Positions 8,358 through 17,555 of a stretch of DNA of 41,756 nucleotides are shown here, piece by piece. The DNA lies in the NCBI GenBank assembly GCA_964440935.1, contig CAYTTY010000037.1, positions 1 to 41,756 on the forward strand, given 5' to 3'. The number at the start of each line of letters is the position of its first letter. Position 1 is the stretch's first letter. Made by a program: the position numbers and the translations under genes. The notes below the pieces were generated by a model. The model saw only the letters and a list, made by a program, of their open reading frames with translations. It was not told the DNA's origin and made no database searches. This DNA comes from WJJR01 sp964440935. Lineage in GTDB: Bacteria; Zixibacteria; MSB-5A5; WJJR01.

Positions 8358-9857
8358 TCAGTACGATATCTCCGAACCCAGCGTCACCGCCAGCCCCACC
8401 ATCGCCTCAACATCGGCCAGCGATGTCCGGAAATTGCAGACACACATACGCAGATAGAACCGGCCATCGACAACCGCATTGGAGATGTACGACTGCCCCG
8501 ATTTGTTGATCCGATCGACCAACTCCTCGTTGAGCGCATACAGCCTGTCCTCTGTCCTCGGATCGCCGACTGAGTCTTTCAAATCGGATGGTACATAACG
8601 GAAGGTCGTGATACTCAAACTGTGTGACAACGCTTCGAGGTTGGGGTGCGCATCAACCATCGTGTAGCACTCCGCGGCGAGCTGGATGTCATCGGCGATC
8701 ATCTGTTCGTAACCACTCCGCCCGACCTGCTGCAACATCAACCAGACCTTGAGCGCACGAAAGCCGCGTGAATTCTGCAAACCGTAGTCGACCAGGCTGA
8801 GTGTTTCATCTTCAAAGATGTAGTAGGGCGGATGGTACGAAAACGTATCGATCAAATGTTTCGGCTCGCGCACCAGCGCACACCCCGCCTCGAGCGGACT
8901 ATACAGCCACTTGTGCGGGTCGACCGCCACCGAATCGGCCAGCGACAATCCGCGAATATCATCATCGACACTCGGTACCGCCGCGGCAAAACCACCATAC
9001 GCCCCGTCGACATGAAACCACAGATCATACTCTTTGCACACCGCCGCGATTTCGGGCAACGGATCAATCGCGCCGGTGCTGACTGACCCCGCGGTGCCGA
9101 TGACACAAAACGGCTTGAGTCCGTTCTTCACGTCTGCATCGATCGCCGCACGGAGTGCATCGGCGCGCATTCGCAGTTGCTTGTCGGTATCAATCTTGCG
9201 AATGGCATCCGTTCCCAGACCAAACAAATCGCCCGCTTTCTCGACCCACGTGTGCGTTTCGCGCGAGCAGTACGCCCGCAAACGGCTGGCGTCGCCTGCC
9301 CCCATGCCCACAGATCGCAGCTCCTCCCCGCCTTTCACGCGTCGCGCCGCGAGGAAACCGACAAAATTGGCCATGTTACCGCCCGATACCAGCAGACCAC
9401 CACACTCAATCGGATATCCGATCAACTCGGCAATCCAGCGTACGGTTTGCAATTCGATCTCGGTCGCCATCGGCGAGAGCATCCACCCGCCGACATTCGG
9501 ATTCACCGCCGCCGCCAGCATCTCAGCCAACACGCCAATCGGCGCGGCCGGTGCGGTGATGTACGCCATGAAGCCGGGATGCCCGTTGTACACCGAATGA
9601 TCGAACAACAACTCCGTCGCCCGTTTCACGATCTTATTCGGATCCGTGCCATCGGCCGGCAGGGTTCGTTTGCTGTCGAGCAGCGACCGAACGGTCTCGG
9701 GGCCTTCCGCCGGATTGACAGGACGATCCCGCAGGTTTTGACTATACAATTCGGCGATCTGATCAACCAGACGGTGCCCCAGTTCACGAAACTGCTCGGC
9801 CGTCAGGTTGATCGACGCGTTGCGATCCTTCTGTGTTGTTGCAGTCTTCGTTGTCAC
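8358..9857 (-). CDS. Pyridoxal-phosphate-dependent decarboxylase (group II, aromatic-L-amino-acid decarboxylase-like)
   Basis: This 499-residue enzyme belongs to PLP decarboxylase group II (DDC, TDC and GAD relatives). The cofactor lysine lies in VDPHKWLYSPLEAGC at about residue 305. HVDGAYGGFAAAVPS supplies the PLP-ring aspartate, and ETHTWVEKAGDLFGLG is the usual stacking-histidine region. The N-terminal FRELGHRLVDQIAELY segment is typical of the family. The gene starts with GTG at 9857, with AAAGG in front. The likely reaction is decarboxylation of an aromatic or related amino acid to an amine; the substrate cannot be fixed from these motifs. No amine transporter or pathway partner is adjacent. 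Confidence 0.9.
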   Translation of the reverse strand: MTTKTATTQKDRNASINLTAEQFRELGHRLVDQIAELYSQNLRDRPVNPAEGPETVRSLLDSKRTLPADGTDPNKIVKRATELLFDHSVYNGHPGFMAYITAPAAPIGVLAEMLAAAVNPNVGGWMLSPMATEIELQTVRWIAELIGYPIECGGLLVSGGNMANFVGFLAARRVKGGEELRSVGMGAGDASRLRAYCSRETHTWVEKAGDLFGLGTDAIRKIDTDKQLRMRADALRAAIDADVKNGLKPFCVIGTAGSVSTGAIDPLPEIAAVCKEYDLWFHVDGAYGGFAAAVPSVDDDIRGLSLADSVAVDPHKWLYSPLEAGCALVREPKHLIDTFSYHPPYYIFEDETLSLVDYGLQNSRGFRALKVWLMLQQVGRSGYEQMIADDIQLAAECYTMVDAHPNLEALSHSLSITTFRYVPSDLKDSVGDPRTEDRLYALNEELVDRINKSGQSYISNAVVDGRFYLRMCVCNFRTSLADVEAMVGLAVTLGSEISY

Positions 9858-9877
9858 GTCTTTGCCTTTCTTAAAAC

Positions 9878-9898
9878 GGCCGAGGCGGCCGTGCTACA
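9878..9898. repeat. Dispersed GGCCGAGGCGG repeat
   Basis: This 21-bp sequence between the LmbE-like gene and the decarboxylase matches 37621-37641 with two differences. The sequence is itself a near-palindrome (CGGCC.GAGGC.GGCCG), and at 37593-37640 the same unit forms both arms of a longer inverted repeat. Confidence 0.5.
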
Positions 9899-9907
9899 GT
9901 GTTACAC

Positions 9908-10723
9908 TCAGTCTGATGGCCGCAGCCCCTCAAACAAATCGGTCTCCCGCCCGCGCCCGCCATTGACCGTACTGAACGCGCGGTAGTATTCAGCAGTCCC
10001 CCAGAGCTTGGCATGTTCATTCTCCGGTAGCCGCTGCAATCGCTCGAAGATTTTGATCTGTGTCTGATGGCATTGCACCGCTTTCCAGACCGTTTCCCAG
10101 TACTCCGACGTATCGATCACCGTCGTGATCGACCAATCCGGCCATGGCGTCACCCGCCGCTCGACACCGTCCACCTTCGATACGAGATCCTTGAACGCCG
10201 TTTGGTAGGCATCCCATTTGTTCTGCGGCCATGCCATGAAATACAATTTCGAAACGCGATGCACCGGCACGGCCGCTTCATCGAACTCCGGATCGGCCGC
10301 ACAGACACAAGCCGCCGTAGCGAACTGCGAAATCGCGATGTGATCGGGATGACCGTACGCTCCATCGTGAGCAAACGTGATCACCACATGCGGACGGATC
10401 CGCCTCAGGTGACGCGAAATCTTCGTGATCGCTTCCTCCGGATCGGCCTGATCGAGGTCCTTGTCGATATAATCGAGGAAATGCAGTTCCTTGACACCCA
10501 ACTCCTGTGCCGCCGCCCGCAGTTCCAACTCCCGCGCCGGGCCGACAATTTCGATCCCGGGACGCGGGTCCGCGTCGCCAAATCGTCCCCGTTCCCCGCG
10601 TGTTGCCGTGACCAAATATGTCTCCACGCCCTCGGCGGCGTATTTGGCCAGGGTTCCGCCGGTCCCCAGCGATTCATCGTCGGGATGCGCCAACACACAC
10701 ATCAATCGTAAATTGTCGTTCAT
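9908..10723 (-). CDS. PIG-L/LmbE-family zinc-dependent N-deacetylase
   Basis: About 271 residues. The family zinc motif AHPDDE occurs in VLAHPDDESLGTGGTLAKYA near the N-terminus, and the third ligand motif is in GAYGHPDHIAIS around residue 140. Relatives remove acetyl groups from GlcNAc-type sugars (PIG-L, MshB, BshB) or cleave mycothiol conjugates (Mca). The length fits MshB/Mca-like members, but no thiol-biosynthesis partner lies nearby to choose between them. I take the ATG at 10723, eight bases after GGAG, rather than the GTG at 10732. Confidence 0.87.
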   Translation of the reverse strand: MNDNLRLMCVLAHPDDESLGTGGTLAKYAAEGVETYLVTATRGERGRFGDADPRPGIEIVGPARELELRAAAQELGVKELHFLDYIDKDLDQADPEEAITKISRHLRRIRPHVVITFAHDGAYGHPDHIAISQFATAACVCAADPEFDEAAVPVHRVSKLYFMAWPQNKWDAYQTAFKDLVSKVDGVERRVTPWPDWSITTVIDTSEYWETVWKAVQCHQTQIKIFERLQRLPENEHAKLWGTAEYYRAFSTVNGGRGRETDLFEGLRPSD

Positions 10724-10919
10724 CGGAATCACTCCAATTGTACTGCTTCAAGCTACCACGTTAACCGATACGGCTCTACCGGGATTCGAGCGCGGAATTG
10801 GAATCACCGCTCCGGCGACCGGCATAAAAGAAGATGATTTGAATCGCGATAACAAGGCCGGTGGTACTCAAGAAGGAACCGTCGCGCGAGGGCGCGCGAC
10901 AGCACCTTGTATCATCGCG

Positions 10920-11891
10920 TCACAACATCTTCTTCCACTTGAAAAACACGATCAGACCCACTGTGATAACAACAGTCAACGCCCAGAAAAACGTCAGGCC
11001 GTGCTCCCACTCAAGCATCGGGAAATACTCGAAGTTCATCCCGTAGACACCGGTGATGAAGGTCAGTGGCAGCAGGATGGTGGCGATAATCGTGAGGACC
11101 TTGATCGTATCATTGGCTTTGGTTTGCATTGTCGAAAAGTACACTTCCAGAACCGAGTTGAGCGTATCGCGGAACGAATCGGCCAACTCGTTAATCCGTT
11201 GCATGTGGTCGAACACGTCGCGGAAATACACCTGCGCCTGCGGCCCGATCTGGGGAAAAACATCGCGCGAAAACCGATTCAGTATTTCGCGTAACGGTGT
11301 CACAATACGCTTCAGGTGCGACAAATCCCGCTTGAGGTTGAAGACCCGTTTCACAATATCTTCATTGGGATCTTCGAACACTTCGTCTTCGACCGCATCG
11401 ACATCGTCTTCCATGCGTTCCAGCGTGACATTGTAGTAGTCGACCATGTAGTCGAGCACCGCGTGGAAGAAGAAATCGGCGCCCCGCGAGATGATGCGCT
11501 CCTCGGTCATGCAACGGCGCGCGACGGCTTCGAGCGGCGGCACCGCATCGTAATGCACCGTCACAACCCCATTGCGCATGAGAAACAGATCGACCTCACG
11601 CGTCACCAATCCCTCTTCGCTGTCGGGGATGTAGTCGGCAATCTTGAAAACCACGAACAGGTAGTTCTTGTAGTCGTCGACTTTCGGCCCGGGATTTTCC
11701 GAAATGACGTCCTCGATCGCCAGCGGATGAAACCCGAAGTCGGCCGTGAGCACGTATGACTCTTCGTTGGTGGGATTGTTGAAATCGACCCAGAAGACCT
11801 GGTCGGTGGCTTTCAACAACTCGTCAAACGCTTCCAGTCCCTCGCGTCGCTCGACTCCACGATCCGGCTGGTAAACGTGAGTGACGATCAT
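10920..11891 (-). CDS. corA: CorA-family magnesium/cobalt transporter
   Basis: This 323-residue protein is of standard CorA size. A cytoplasmic alpha/beta N-terminal domain and a long helical stalk precede two C-terminal membrane helices. The family signature YGMNF is at residues 283-287, between the helix ILLPLTFITGVYG and the last helix WALTVVITVGLIVFF. It ends in the basic tail KWKKML. CorA forms pentameric Mg2+ channels in the inner membrane. It is transcribed away from the secreted-protein gene at 12072. The gap behind it (10733-10919) has only a short CGCGCGA palindrome. Confidence 0.95.
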   Translation of the reverse strand: MIVTHVYQPDRGVERREGLEAFDELLKATDQVFWVDFNNPTNEESYVLTADFGFHPLAIEDVISENPGPKVDDYKNYLFVVFKIADYIPDSEEGLVTREVDLFLMRNGVVTVHYDAVPPLEAVARRCMTEERIISRGADFFFHAVLDYMVDYYNVTLERMEDDVDAVEDEVFEDPNEDIVKRVFNLKRDLSHLKRIVTPLREILNRFSRDVFPQIGPQAQVYFRDVFDHMQRINELADSFRDTLNSVLEVYFSTMQTKANDTIKVLTIIATILLPLTFITGVYGMNFEYFPMLEWEHGLTFFWALTVVITVGLIVFFKWKKML

Positions 11892-12071
11892 CGAACAGTC
11901 TCCCGGGACATTGCCGATCGATCAAACCGGCGGTGGCGGTGGCCTCCAAAACGCTGCAATAAACCGTCCCGGCCTGCCCTCATCAACACAGATTTCCCGC
12001 CTGAAAGCCGCCATCAACTTGACATACAGTCATTTGCCTTGATATTAAGCATGGGGGCAAGAGGAGTGAGA

Positions 12072-13022
12072 ATGGACTCACGCAGGGATGCGATGAGGAC
12101 ATTGGGGCTGGTTGCCGCGTTTTTGCTAACTGCAGCCGTCCCGGCCTGCGCCGTCGATCCGCCCAGCGACCTCTCTGCGACCGGCCACAATCTGGCGCTT
12201 CGGATCGATACGTCTGCCGATCAACAGCTTCAGTTCGATCAGATGCTGGCTATGCGGTATAAGCCCGCACCGGTCATTGGCGCTGGCGGACACTCCACAC
12301 ACAATCCCATTCAACTCGACCGAGCTCTCCTTTGGGGAACCACCAACATCGCCGCGATGGTCGCCGCCTACAAGCAATCGCAAAGTTCCTGGGGTGAATC
12401 GACCGGGAAGTTCCACTTCAAAAGCGATTGGAAAGGCGACGGCATGGCGATGAGCGACGAGGTGTCGCATCTGTTTGCCGCCTACCGTCTCCATCAGGTT
12501 TTGAACGCCGGACATCGCTGGACGGGTATGAGCCCAAACACCGCACGACGTCTGGCCACGCTCGAATCGTGGTTCTGGACCTTCGCCGTCGAATATCCCA
12601 TCGACGCGTACAATCCCGGCCAGGGGTTCGGCGTCTCCGATCTGTTGTTTAACACCGCCGGTGTCATAGCGGCACATGTGCGGTCAGCTCAGGAGGCTCC
12701 GCGGTGGGACGTCAAGATTTCAGTAAAGCAGAGTTTCTTCAATGGCCAGTCGCGCATCATCGCCCACAGTAACAAACAGTACGACGATTACATCTATTGG
12801 GCCACCTACCGTCCCATCGATCACCGCTACTTCCCCCTCCATTTGGGAATCGGTTACTCGACCCATCACGAGCCCAACAACCGCATCGCCAAACAGATAC
12901 ATCTCGGAATAGGCACAACCTTCGATGATCTCGGTGGCATGATCCACGAATCCATCGGCCACACCCTGCGGCCGCTGAATTTCCTCTACTTCAATATCAG
13001 TGGGAAAGTTGTTTGGCGGTAG
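12072..13022 (+). CDS. Secreted protein of unknown function, about 316 residues
   Basis: I do not recognise the family. I chose the ATG at 12072 because AGAGGAG lies five bases upstream and because it starts a clean signal peptide (MDSRRDAMRTLG, then VAAFLLTAAVPACA). Cleavage after ACA is likely; VPAC could alternatively be a poor lipobox. The mature part is mixed alpha/beta with many His, Trp and Tyr. Histidine-bearing segments include YSTHHEPNNR and DDLGGMIHESIGHTL. The latter looks superficially like a metal site, but it is not a clear HExxH and no enzyme class is assigned. It stands alone as one of only two plus-strand genes here and is followed by a hairpin at 13061. Confidence 0.75.
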   Translation: MDSRRDAMRTLGLVAAFLLTAAVPACAVDPPSDLSATGHNLALRIDTSADQQLQFDQMLAMRYKPAPVIGAGGHSTHNPIQLDRALLWGTTNIAAMVAAYKQSQSSWGESTGKFHFKSDWKGDGMAMSDEVSHLFAAYRLHQVLNAGHRWTGMSPNTARRLATLESWFWTFAVEYPIDAYNPGQGFGVSDLLFNTAGVIAAHVRSAQEAPRWDVKISVKQSFFNGQSRIIAHSNKQYDDYIYWATYRPIDHRYFPLHLGIGYSTHHEPNNRIAKQIHLGIGTTFDDLGGMIHESIGHTLRPLNFLYFNISGKVVWR

Positions 13023-13060
13023 GGGTGGCGCAACACTGACATGGAGTCAGCGTGTGCAGA

Positions 13061-13080
13061 AAAACCGTCAAAACGGTTTT
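13061..13080. terminator. Bidirectional terminator-like hairpin
   Basis: AAAACCGT-CAAA-ACGGTTTT is a perfect 8-bp stem with an A-run before and a T-run at the end, 38 bases past the stop of the plus-strand secreted-protein gene. The symmetric A/T flanks allow termination from either side. A further small stem (CACCTGG/CCAGGTG) follows at about 13107-13127. Confidence 0.55.
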
Positions 13081-13166
13081 GTAGGTGAGATTGTGCGTTC
13101 CGGATCACCTGGGTGAATCCAGGTGTCAGAGAGCGTGAAGCCCGCTTCAAGCAGGCGTGTTGTATT

Positions 13167-13393
13167 CTAGTGTTGCGTCACGCGTGATATGTCGTAGGGC
13201 AGGAGCACTGCGCGTCCGTGACTTCGGAGACGGCGGGGGCGCTGGCAGCGCAGGGCTCCTGCCGATGGCGTTGTCGCGTGTCCGGCAGGAGCCCCGGGCG
13301 GGCAGCCGAATTGACCATGCCGAGCACGCATGGCGCCCGGTGCTCCTGCCCGACGGAATTCTGTCCGGCTCTTGGGGCATGACATGACACTAG
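13167..13393. repeat. Nested palindromic repeat element, family 2, copy 1 (about 227 bp)
   Basis: Outer CTAGTGT...GTCA pairs with TGACACTAG at 13385-13393. A second pair is GGGCAGGAGCAC (13197-13208) with GTGCTCCTGCCC (13340-13351). The innermost pair is GGGCTCCTGCCG (13253-13264) with CGGCAGGAGCCC (13283-13294), both perfect. The whole would fold into a long branched hairpin. A related element lies at 17556-17739. I see no convincing coding frame. Confidence 0.75.
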
Positions 13394-13757
13394 GGTTGTG
13401 TCCCAGAAATACGCTTCATCAGTTTCTGTACGAAATCGTACCCTGTGGCGTCACCCGGCTGTAACCGGAACCACACAATTCTTGCACAATCGTTTTAACG
13501 GTTTTGCGACCTCCGGTGATGAACTCGGTTTCGCCCCTGCCCACCTTCTGTGCAACCCCATGCAGAGAACAATGCATGACAGCGACGAAGTAGCGGCAAC
13601 AATGACTTAAACCACAACTTTAACTAAAGACCGCTTCGTACAGACTGGCCATCGTGTTGATTATATCGGTACCCGGTTCGCCGGGGGCCCGGCACCGCTT
13701 GGCACGGTTGTCGCTATCATAGAGAGGCAGACGAGTGAATGTCGGGGAGGATGCACG
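13394..13757. other. Gene-free stretch before the small membrane protein
   Basis: No gene, repeat or clear promoter is recognised over most of this stretch. The last bases before 13758 carry a strong ribosome-binding site, GGGGAGG, seven bases from the ATG. Confidence 0.5.
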
Positions 13758-14030
13758 ATGAAGACACTACTGCTAATCATGATTGTCGCGGCGGTCGTCG
13801 GTGCGGTGTTGATCGGCGACATGCCCGCGCTGGCCGATGTCCCGGTGGTCGGGTCGGTTGCTGTGTGGCTTGCCGATGCTGGTGTCGGCACGCTGCCGGG
13901 GCACGTGTCCACCTTGGCCAACGACCTCTGGCTGGCCGCGGTCGACCATCACCTCGGACCCTTACACCTCGCCGTGTTGATCGTCGCCGTGCTGCTGGCA
14001 CGCAAGGTACTGGTCTGGATTCTGCAGTAG
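13758..14030 (+). CDS. Small two-helix membrane protein of unknown function
   Basis: This 90-residue product begins with a hydrophobic helix or signal anchor (LLLIMIVAAVVGAVLIG, about residues 4-20) and ends with a second helix (LHLAVLIVAVLLARKVLVWI, about 70-89). Between them is an Ala/Val/Gly-rich stretch, partly hydrophobic. GGGGAGG seven bases upstream supports the start. It is convergent with the M28 peptidase gene, 18 bases away. I do not recognise a family, and a third partial hydrophobic stretch (VVGSVAVWLADAGVG) makes the topology uncertain. Confidence 0.6.
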   Translation: MKTLLLIMIVAAVVGAVLIGDMPALADVPVVGSVAVWLADAGVGTLPGHVSTLANDLWLAAVDHHLGPLHLAVLIVAVLLARKVLVWILQ

Positions 14031-14048
14031 ACCGACACCGATCCGGTG

Positions 14049-16814
14049 CTACTCACACCCCATCACCGGCGCCGGACCGCCACGGAAAACGTAGTCAATC
14101 AGATACACGACGTCTAATACATTGACCGTGCAGGTCGCATTGACATCCGCATGGGCATATCCGGCGGGTGGTGAGTCACCAACAAAGACAACGTCGATCA
14201 ATGTCAACACATCGACAATGTCGACGACCCCATCCACGTAGATGTCACCCGGATCGGGCGGCTCGGCGCCGAACCAGTTGGCAAACGAGGCAATCAATGC
14301 CTTGGCATCGGCTTCGCGCAGATAATACAAGGGCAGTGACATTAACGCCACTTTGCCGATCCCAGTATTGCGACGGACGCAGACGATCTCTTGCTCAATA
14401 TCGGGATCGTCGATACCGGAATCGTAAGTCAGGACCGGTTCGCACGTGGGATCGGCGGGGACCAAACCGAACATGTACCCCAATGCTCCGTCCCAGAAGG
14501 GATAGATTTCCATCACTTTGGCCGTGTCAAAAATGACACTGGGGAAGCTGCCGACACCGACACCACCGACACAATCCGTATTGCTATTGGCCGTCACCGT
14601 GGAGACACGCAGATCCTCGTTCAGCAATTCGGTATTGATCAACTCCTGTGTGGTCTTCCACCCGATAATCACCACCGTGTTGCCGTAACTCAGGAACCAA
14701 TCAAGCTGGGCAAAATGATCGGCCGGCCAGCGTTCCCGGCTGAAGTCATCATCGATCCAGAACACCGCTTCGTACTGCCCGATGATCGACCGGTCCACCG
14801 GATCCAGATAGTAGTCGTCGAATTCGTGGTACCCATGCTGATAGGCCGAGAACATCCCGTTGTACACATCTTCTTGTTGTTGCTGTGTGGGATTGCCGGT
14901 ACCGACACGAGTCAGATCGAAAATGAGGATCCCCTGATCGAACGTCGCGGGAACTCCCGACTCAATATCAGAGAGCGCACTGAGAATCTGGTCGCTGTCC
15001 ACTGCACCGACCTGGTAATAGTACCGCTGCCCCGGCAACACGTCGTAGTCGGCGTACGACGTCGTTGTCAGATTGTCCTGGTACAGACCGATTATCGACG
15101 AATCGGTCCCGCGCATCAGCACATAGTGATCGAAATCCAGTTCAATCGACGGATCCCAGGACACTTCAATGTGTTGATATTCGACGCCGGCAACGAACGT
15201 CGAGGGCGTCCGCGGCGCCACCAGCGGCTGCAAACTGTCCTCGGGTGCCGCAATCGACGACCACCCATTGCTGCCGATGGCCGAGACCGCCACGTAATAC
15301 ATGGTCCCGTGAGTGAGTCCACTTAACTCATACGACGAGGTCGAACCGCCGGAAACGATATACTCCTGCGTGTACTGGCCGGACGACGTTCCCACATGCA
15401 CAGTATAGCTGGTGACATCTCCGACCGGAGCCGGACTCCATTCAACCAACAGCCGATCACCGTCGCCGAAATCCTTCAACCGCAGGCTGTCAACCGGCGC
15501 CGGCGAGACCGCTACCGCATACGCCGTCGTCCCCGTGACGCGCGCCACGTCGGTCAGATAGCTCATGTCCATCCGGGCGATGATGTCATCGTCGGTATGC
15601 CAGCCGCCATAATTAAACTCGTACTCCTGCGCATAGAGTGTGCGATAACCCAGATTCCGGAACGGTACATGGTCGGAGCTGCCGCTCGGTGAGGTGTCGA
15701 TCACGCCGTCATTTCCGGAGTAGTTCGTCGCCAATTCGTCGGCGACAGCCCCATACGCCTCGTTCTCGGGTTCGACCATCAACCACACCAGGTCGGTATT
15801 ATTCGGATCGTAGCCGACCATGTCCATGTTGATCATCAACTCGATGTCCATACCATTGTTGAACGCCCGCTGGGCGTAATACTCGCTGCCATACAGTCCG
15901 TACTCCTCACCATCGAAGGCCACGAAGATGATTGTCTTCTTGGTGGGAATGTCCGCCAGCGCGCGGGCAATCTCAAGCACGCACACGGTGCCGGACCCGT
16001 TGTCATCGGCCCCCGGGGCATACACCAGCGGGTCGCTGTCAGTATTGTAGGAATCGTAATGAGCGCCAATGAGCACAATCTTGTCGGGCTCGGTAGTCCC
16101 AGGCTTGGTGCAAATCACATTGTGCGCTGTCCAACCAGAAACATCGAACGAATCGATCTTTACATCAGTGTAGCCAAATGACGCAAACTTTGCTTCGATG
16201 TACGCCTGGGCCTGGTCGTTTTCGGCCGTGAACACGTTCCGCGTTTGAAGGTCCTGCAAATACGTATCGTAGGCGAGTATCGAATCCTGCAAGATGCGCA
16301 CCGTGATGCTGTCAAGATAGGGATCGCTGGGTATCGACGCCGTCATCCCGCGTAATGGGGCCAGATAACTCAGTGGGATGGTCGCTTCAGTCACCACTTG
16401 CGGCCCATCGCCCGGTGCCGGCAATGCCCCGGCAACGGCCGTCTCATCTTTAATAAGCATCGCCTCGCCGATGACATCGAGTTGGCGACCGGCCAATTGG
16501 ACATCCGCGGCCATCCGCCGGGCTGCTTGGGCGGCAACGAGATAGTACACACCTTCGGTAAAGGGATTCTCTTCCACCACCGCATGTGGTATCTGCCCAA
16601 CGGTCAATTGGGAGATTTGGGAAGCATTCAGGACAAAATAGAAGACATTGCCCCACCGATGGACGGGCTGCCAATCCATCGCCGCGACGGTATTGAAGTT
16701 TGCCCGATCATTCAGTTCAACGCGGACCAAATAATCCGGTCCGAAGTCACCGGCATGTACGATTGGTGCGAACAGCAGCACCGTCAGCGCCACCAAACTC
16801 AGCCGCCTAACCAT
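14049..16814 (-). CDS. Secreted M28-family aminopeptidase with fibronectin III domains and dockerin-like tail
   Basis: The product is about 921 residues, starting at the ATG at 16814 (preceded by GGGGGAAG). It has a signal peptide (RLSLVALTVLLFAPIVHA) and a propeptide-like region to about 200. The M28 zinc peptidase domain shows its expected ligands: His-Asp in GAHYDSY, Asp in APGADDNGSG, the catalytic Glu pair in FVAFDGEEYGLYGS, Asp in MINMDMVGYD and a late His in GGWHTDDD. Two fibronectin type III repeats follow (about 440-620). A Rossmann-like region of unclear role comes next, then two dockerin-like EF-hand segments at the very end (DGVVDIVDVLTLIDVVF and NVLDVVYLIDYVF). It probably degrades extracellular peptides. 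Confidence 0.92.
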   Translation of the reverse strand: MVRRLSLVALTVLLFAPIVHAGDFGPDYLVRVELNDRANFNTVAAMDWQPVHRWGNVFYFVLNASQISQLTVGQIPHAVVEENPFTEGVYYLVAAQAARRMAADVQLAGRQLDVIGEAMLIKDETAVAGALPAPGDGPQVVTEATIPLSYLAPLRGMTASIPSDPYLDSITVRILQDSILAYDTYLQDLQTRNVFTAENDQAQAYIEAKFASFGYTDVKIDSFDVSGWTAHNVICTKPGTTEPDKIVLIGAHYDSYNTDSDPLVYAPGADDNGSGTVCVLEIARALADIPTKKTIIFVAFDGEEYGLYGSEYYAQRAFNNGMDIELMINMDMVGYDPNNTDLVWLMVEPENEAYGAVADELATNYSGNDGVIDTSPSGSSDHVPFRNLGYRTLYAQEYEFNYGGWHTDDDIIARMDMSYLTDVARVTGTTAYAVAVSPAPVDSLRLKDFGDGDRLLVEWSPAPVGDVTSYTVHVGTSSGQYTQEYIVSGGSTSSYELSGLTHGTMYYVAVSAIGSNGWSSIAAPEDSLQPLVAPRTPSTFVAGVEYQHIEVSWDPSIELDFDHYVLMRGTDSSIIGLYQDNLTTTSYADYDVLPGQRYYYQVGAVDSDQILSALSDIESGVPATFDQGILIFDLTRVGTGNPTQQQQEDVYNGMFSAYQHGYHEFDDYYLDPVDRSIIGQYEAVFWIDDDFSRERWPADHFAQLDWFLSYGNTVVIIGWKTTQELINTELLNEDLRVSTVTANSNTDCVGGVGVGSFPSVIFDTAKVMEIYPFWDGALGYMFGLVPADPTCEPVLTYDSGIDDPDIEQEIVCVRRNTGIGKVALMSLPLYYLREADAKALIASFANWFGAEPPDPGDIYVDGVVDIVDVLTLIDVVFVGDSPPAGYAHADVNATCTVNVLDVVYLIDYVFRGGPAPVMGCE

Positions 16815-17129
16815 CACTTCCCCCTTACCGATTATCCCCCAACCCTTACACCAGATACGTGCCATCGGGTAGTGGGGTCGGAGCATTATCATGTGTATTC
16901 GTCGCCAACGTGGTACGCGAAGACATAGACTTCCACCTTACTCCGGTAAGATAAGGGAATGGCTGGATTATTGAACACAGACCTGCCCAGAAATTGACAG
17001 GACGATACTGTCCAACAGGACTTGTGTGACGGGTGAGATGGCGTTCGGATGAGGTGGTGAACCTCTTACCGACAACGGCCTGCCGCGGCGTGCTGCCGTG
17101 GGGGATTCATCGCGGCAGGCAGGAGACGA
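16815..17129. other. Intergenic region with a hairpin behind the 57-aa ORF
   Basis: No gene is seen. GCCTGCCGCG (17078-17087) pairs perfectly with 17111-17120, just past the stop of the small ORF at 17130. A T-tract is missing, so termination is uncertain. The remainder shows no clear signal and should hold the M28 gene promoter. Confidence 0.45.
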
Positions 17130-17303
17130 TTAGTACCACTGCTTCGAGGCACCCTCCGGACGAAACACGAGATGTCGGCCATTCATGATCTCGTTGACCA
17201 CGCGCTGGAACCGCTCCGGGGTCAATGCCTGCAACCCGTAGAGATTCCACATGGTCTTTTCCTTGTCCCGGACAAATGGGACCACTTTGCGTTTCGGCAT
17301 CAT
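17130..17303 (-). CDS. Uncharacterised 57-residue basic protein
   Basis: A short frame runs from ATGATG at 17303/17300 to TAA at 17130, with GGAGGGC just upstream of the start. The product begins MMPKRKVVPFVRDKEKTMWN and contains LTPERFQRVVNEIMNGR, a likely amphipathic helix, then HLVFRPEGASKQWY. It has no signal peptide or membrane segment. The good ribosome-binding site, protein-like composition and hairpin past the stop suggest a real gene. I recognise no family. A basic N-terminus could mean nucleic-acid or ribosome contact, but that is only a guess. Confidence 0.6.
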   Translation of the reverse strand: MMPKRKVVPFVRDKEKTMWNLYGLQALTPERFQRVVNEIMNGRHLVFRPEGASKQWY

Positions 17304-17555
17304 TGCCCTCCGATCGTCGTGTGAGCAGCCACAGACTGCCCGGACTCAAAGCAACGGTGTGACGACAGACGAGATGCAATCGCCTTGCGACAAGGGGTAA
17401 TGCCGAACCAAGGGTGTCTTCTGTGAGGTCGGCTCAACCGATCGCTGGATGGACTGTGAGGACGATCCGCAGAACCCGAATCCTTCTATTCTTGATACGG
17501 TTATTTTTTGACAGGTGTTGATGGGAAAACAGAGGAATCGTTGGTGTTCAACGAG
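17304..17555. other. Gene-free stretch upstream of the small ORF
   Basis: No supported gene. It is followed directly by the palindromic element at 17556-17739. The promoter of the 57-aa ORF should lie here, but I cannot point to convincing -35/-10 boxes. Confidence 0.4.

Noticed and set aside
13147..13390. Overlapping 70-77-codon frames within the palindrome at 13167
   Set aside because: Several frames are open on both strands because the sequence is GC-rich and palindromic; none has a convincing start site or protein-like composition.
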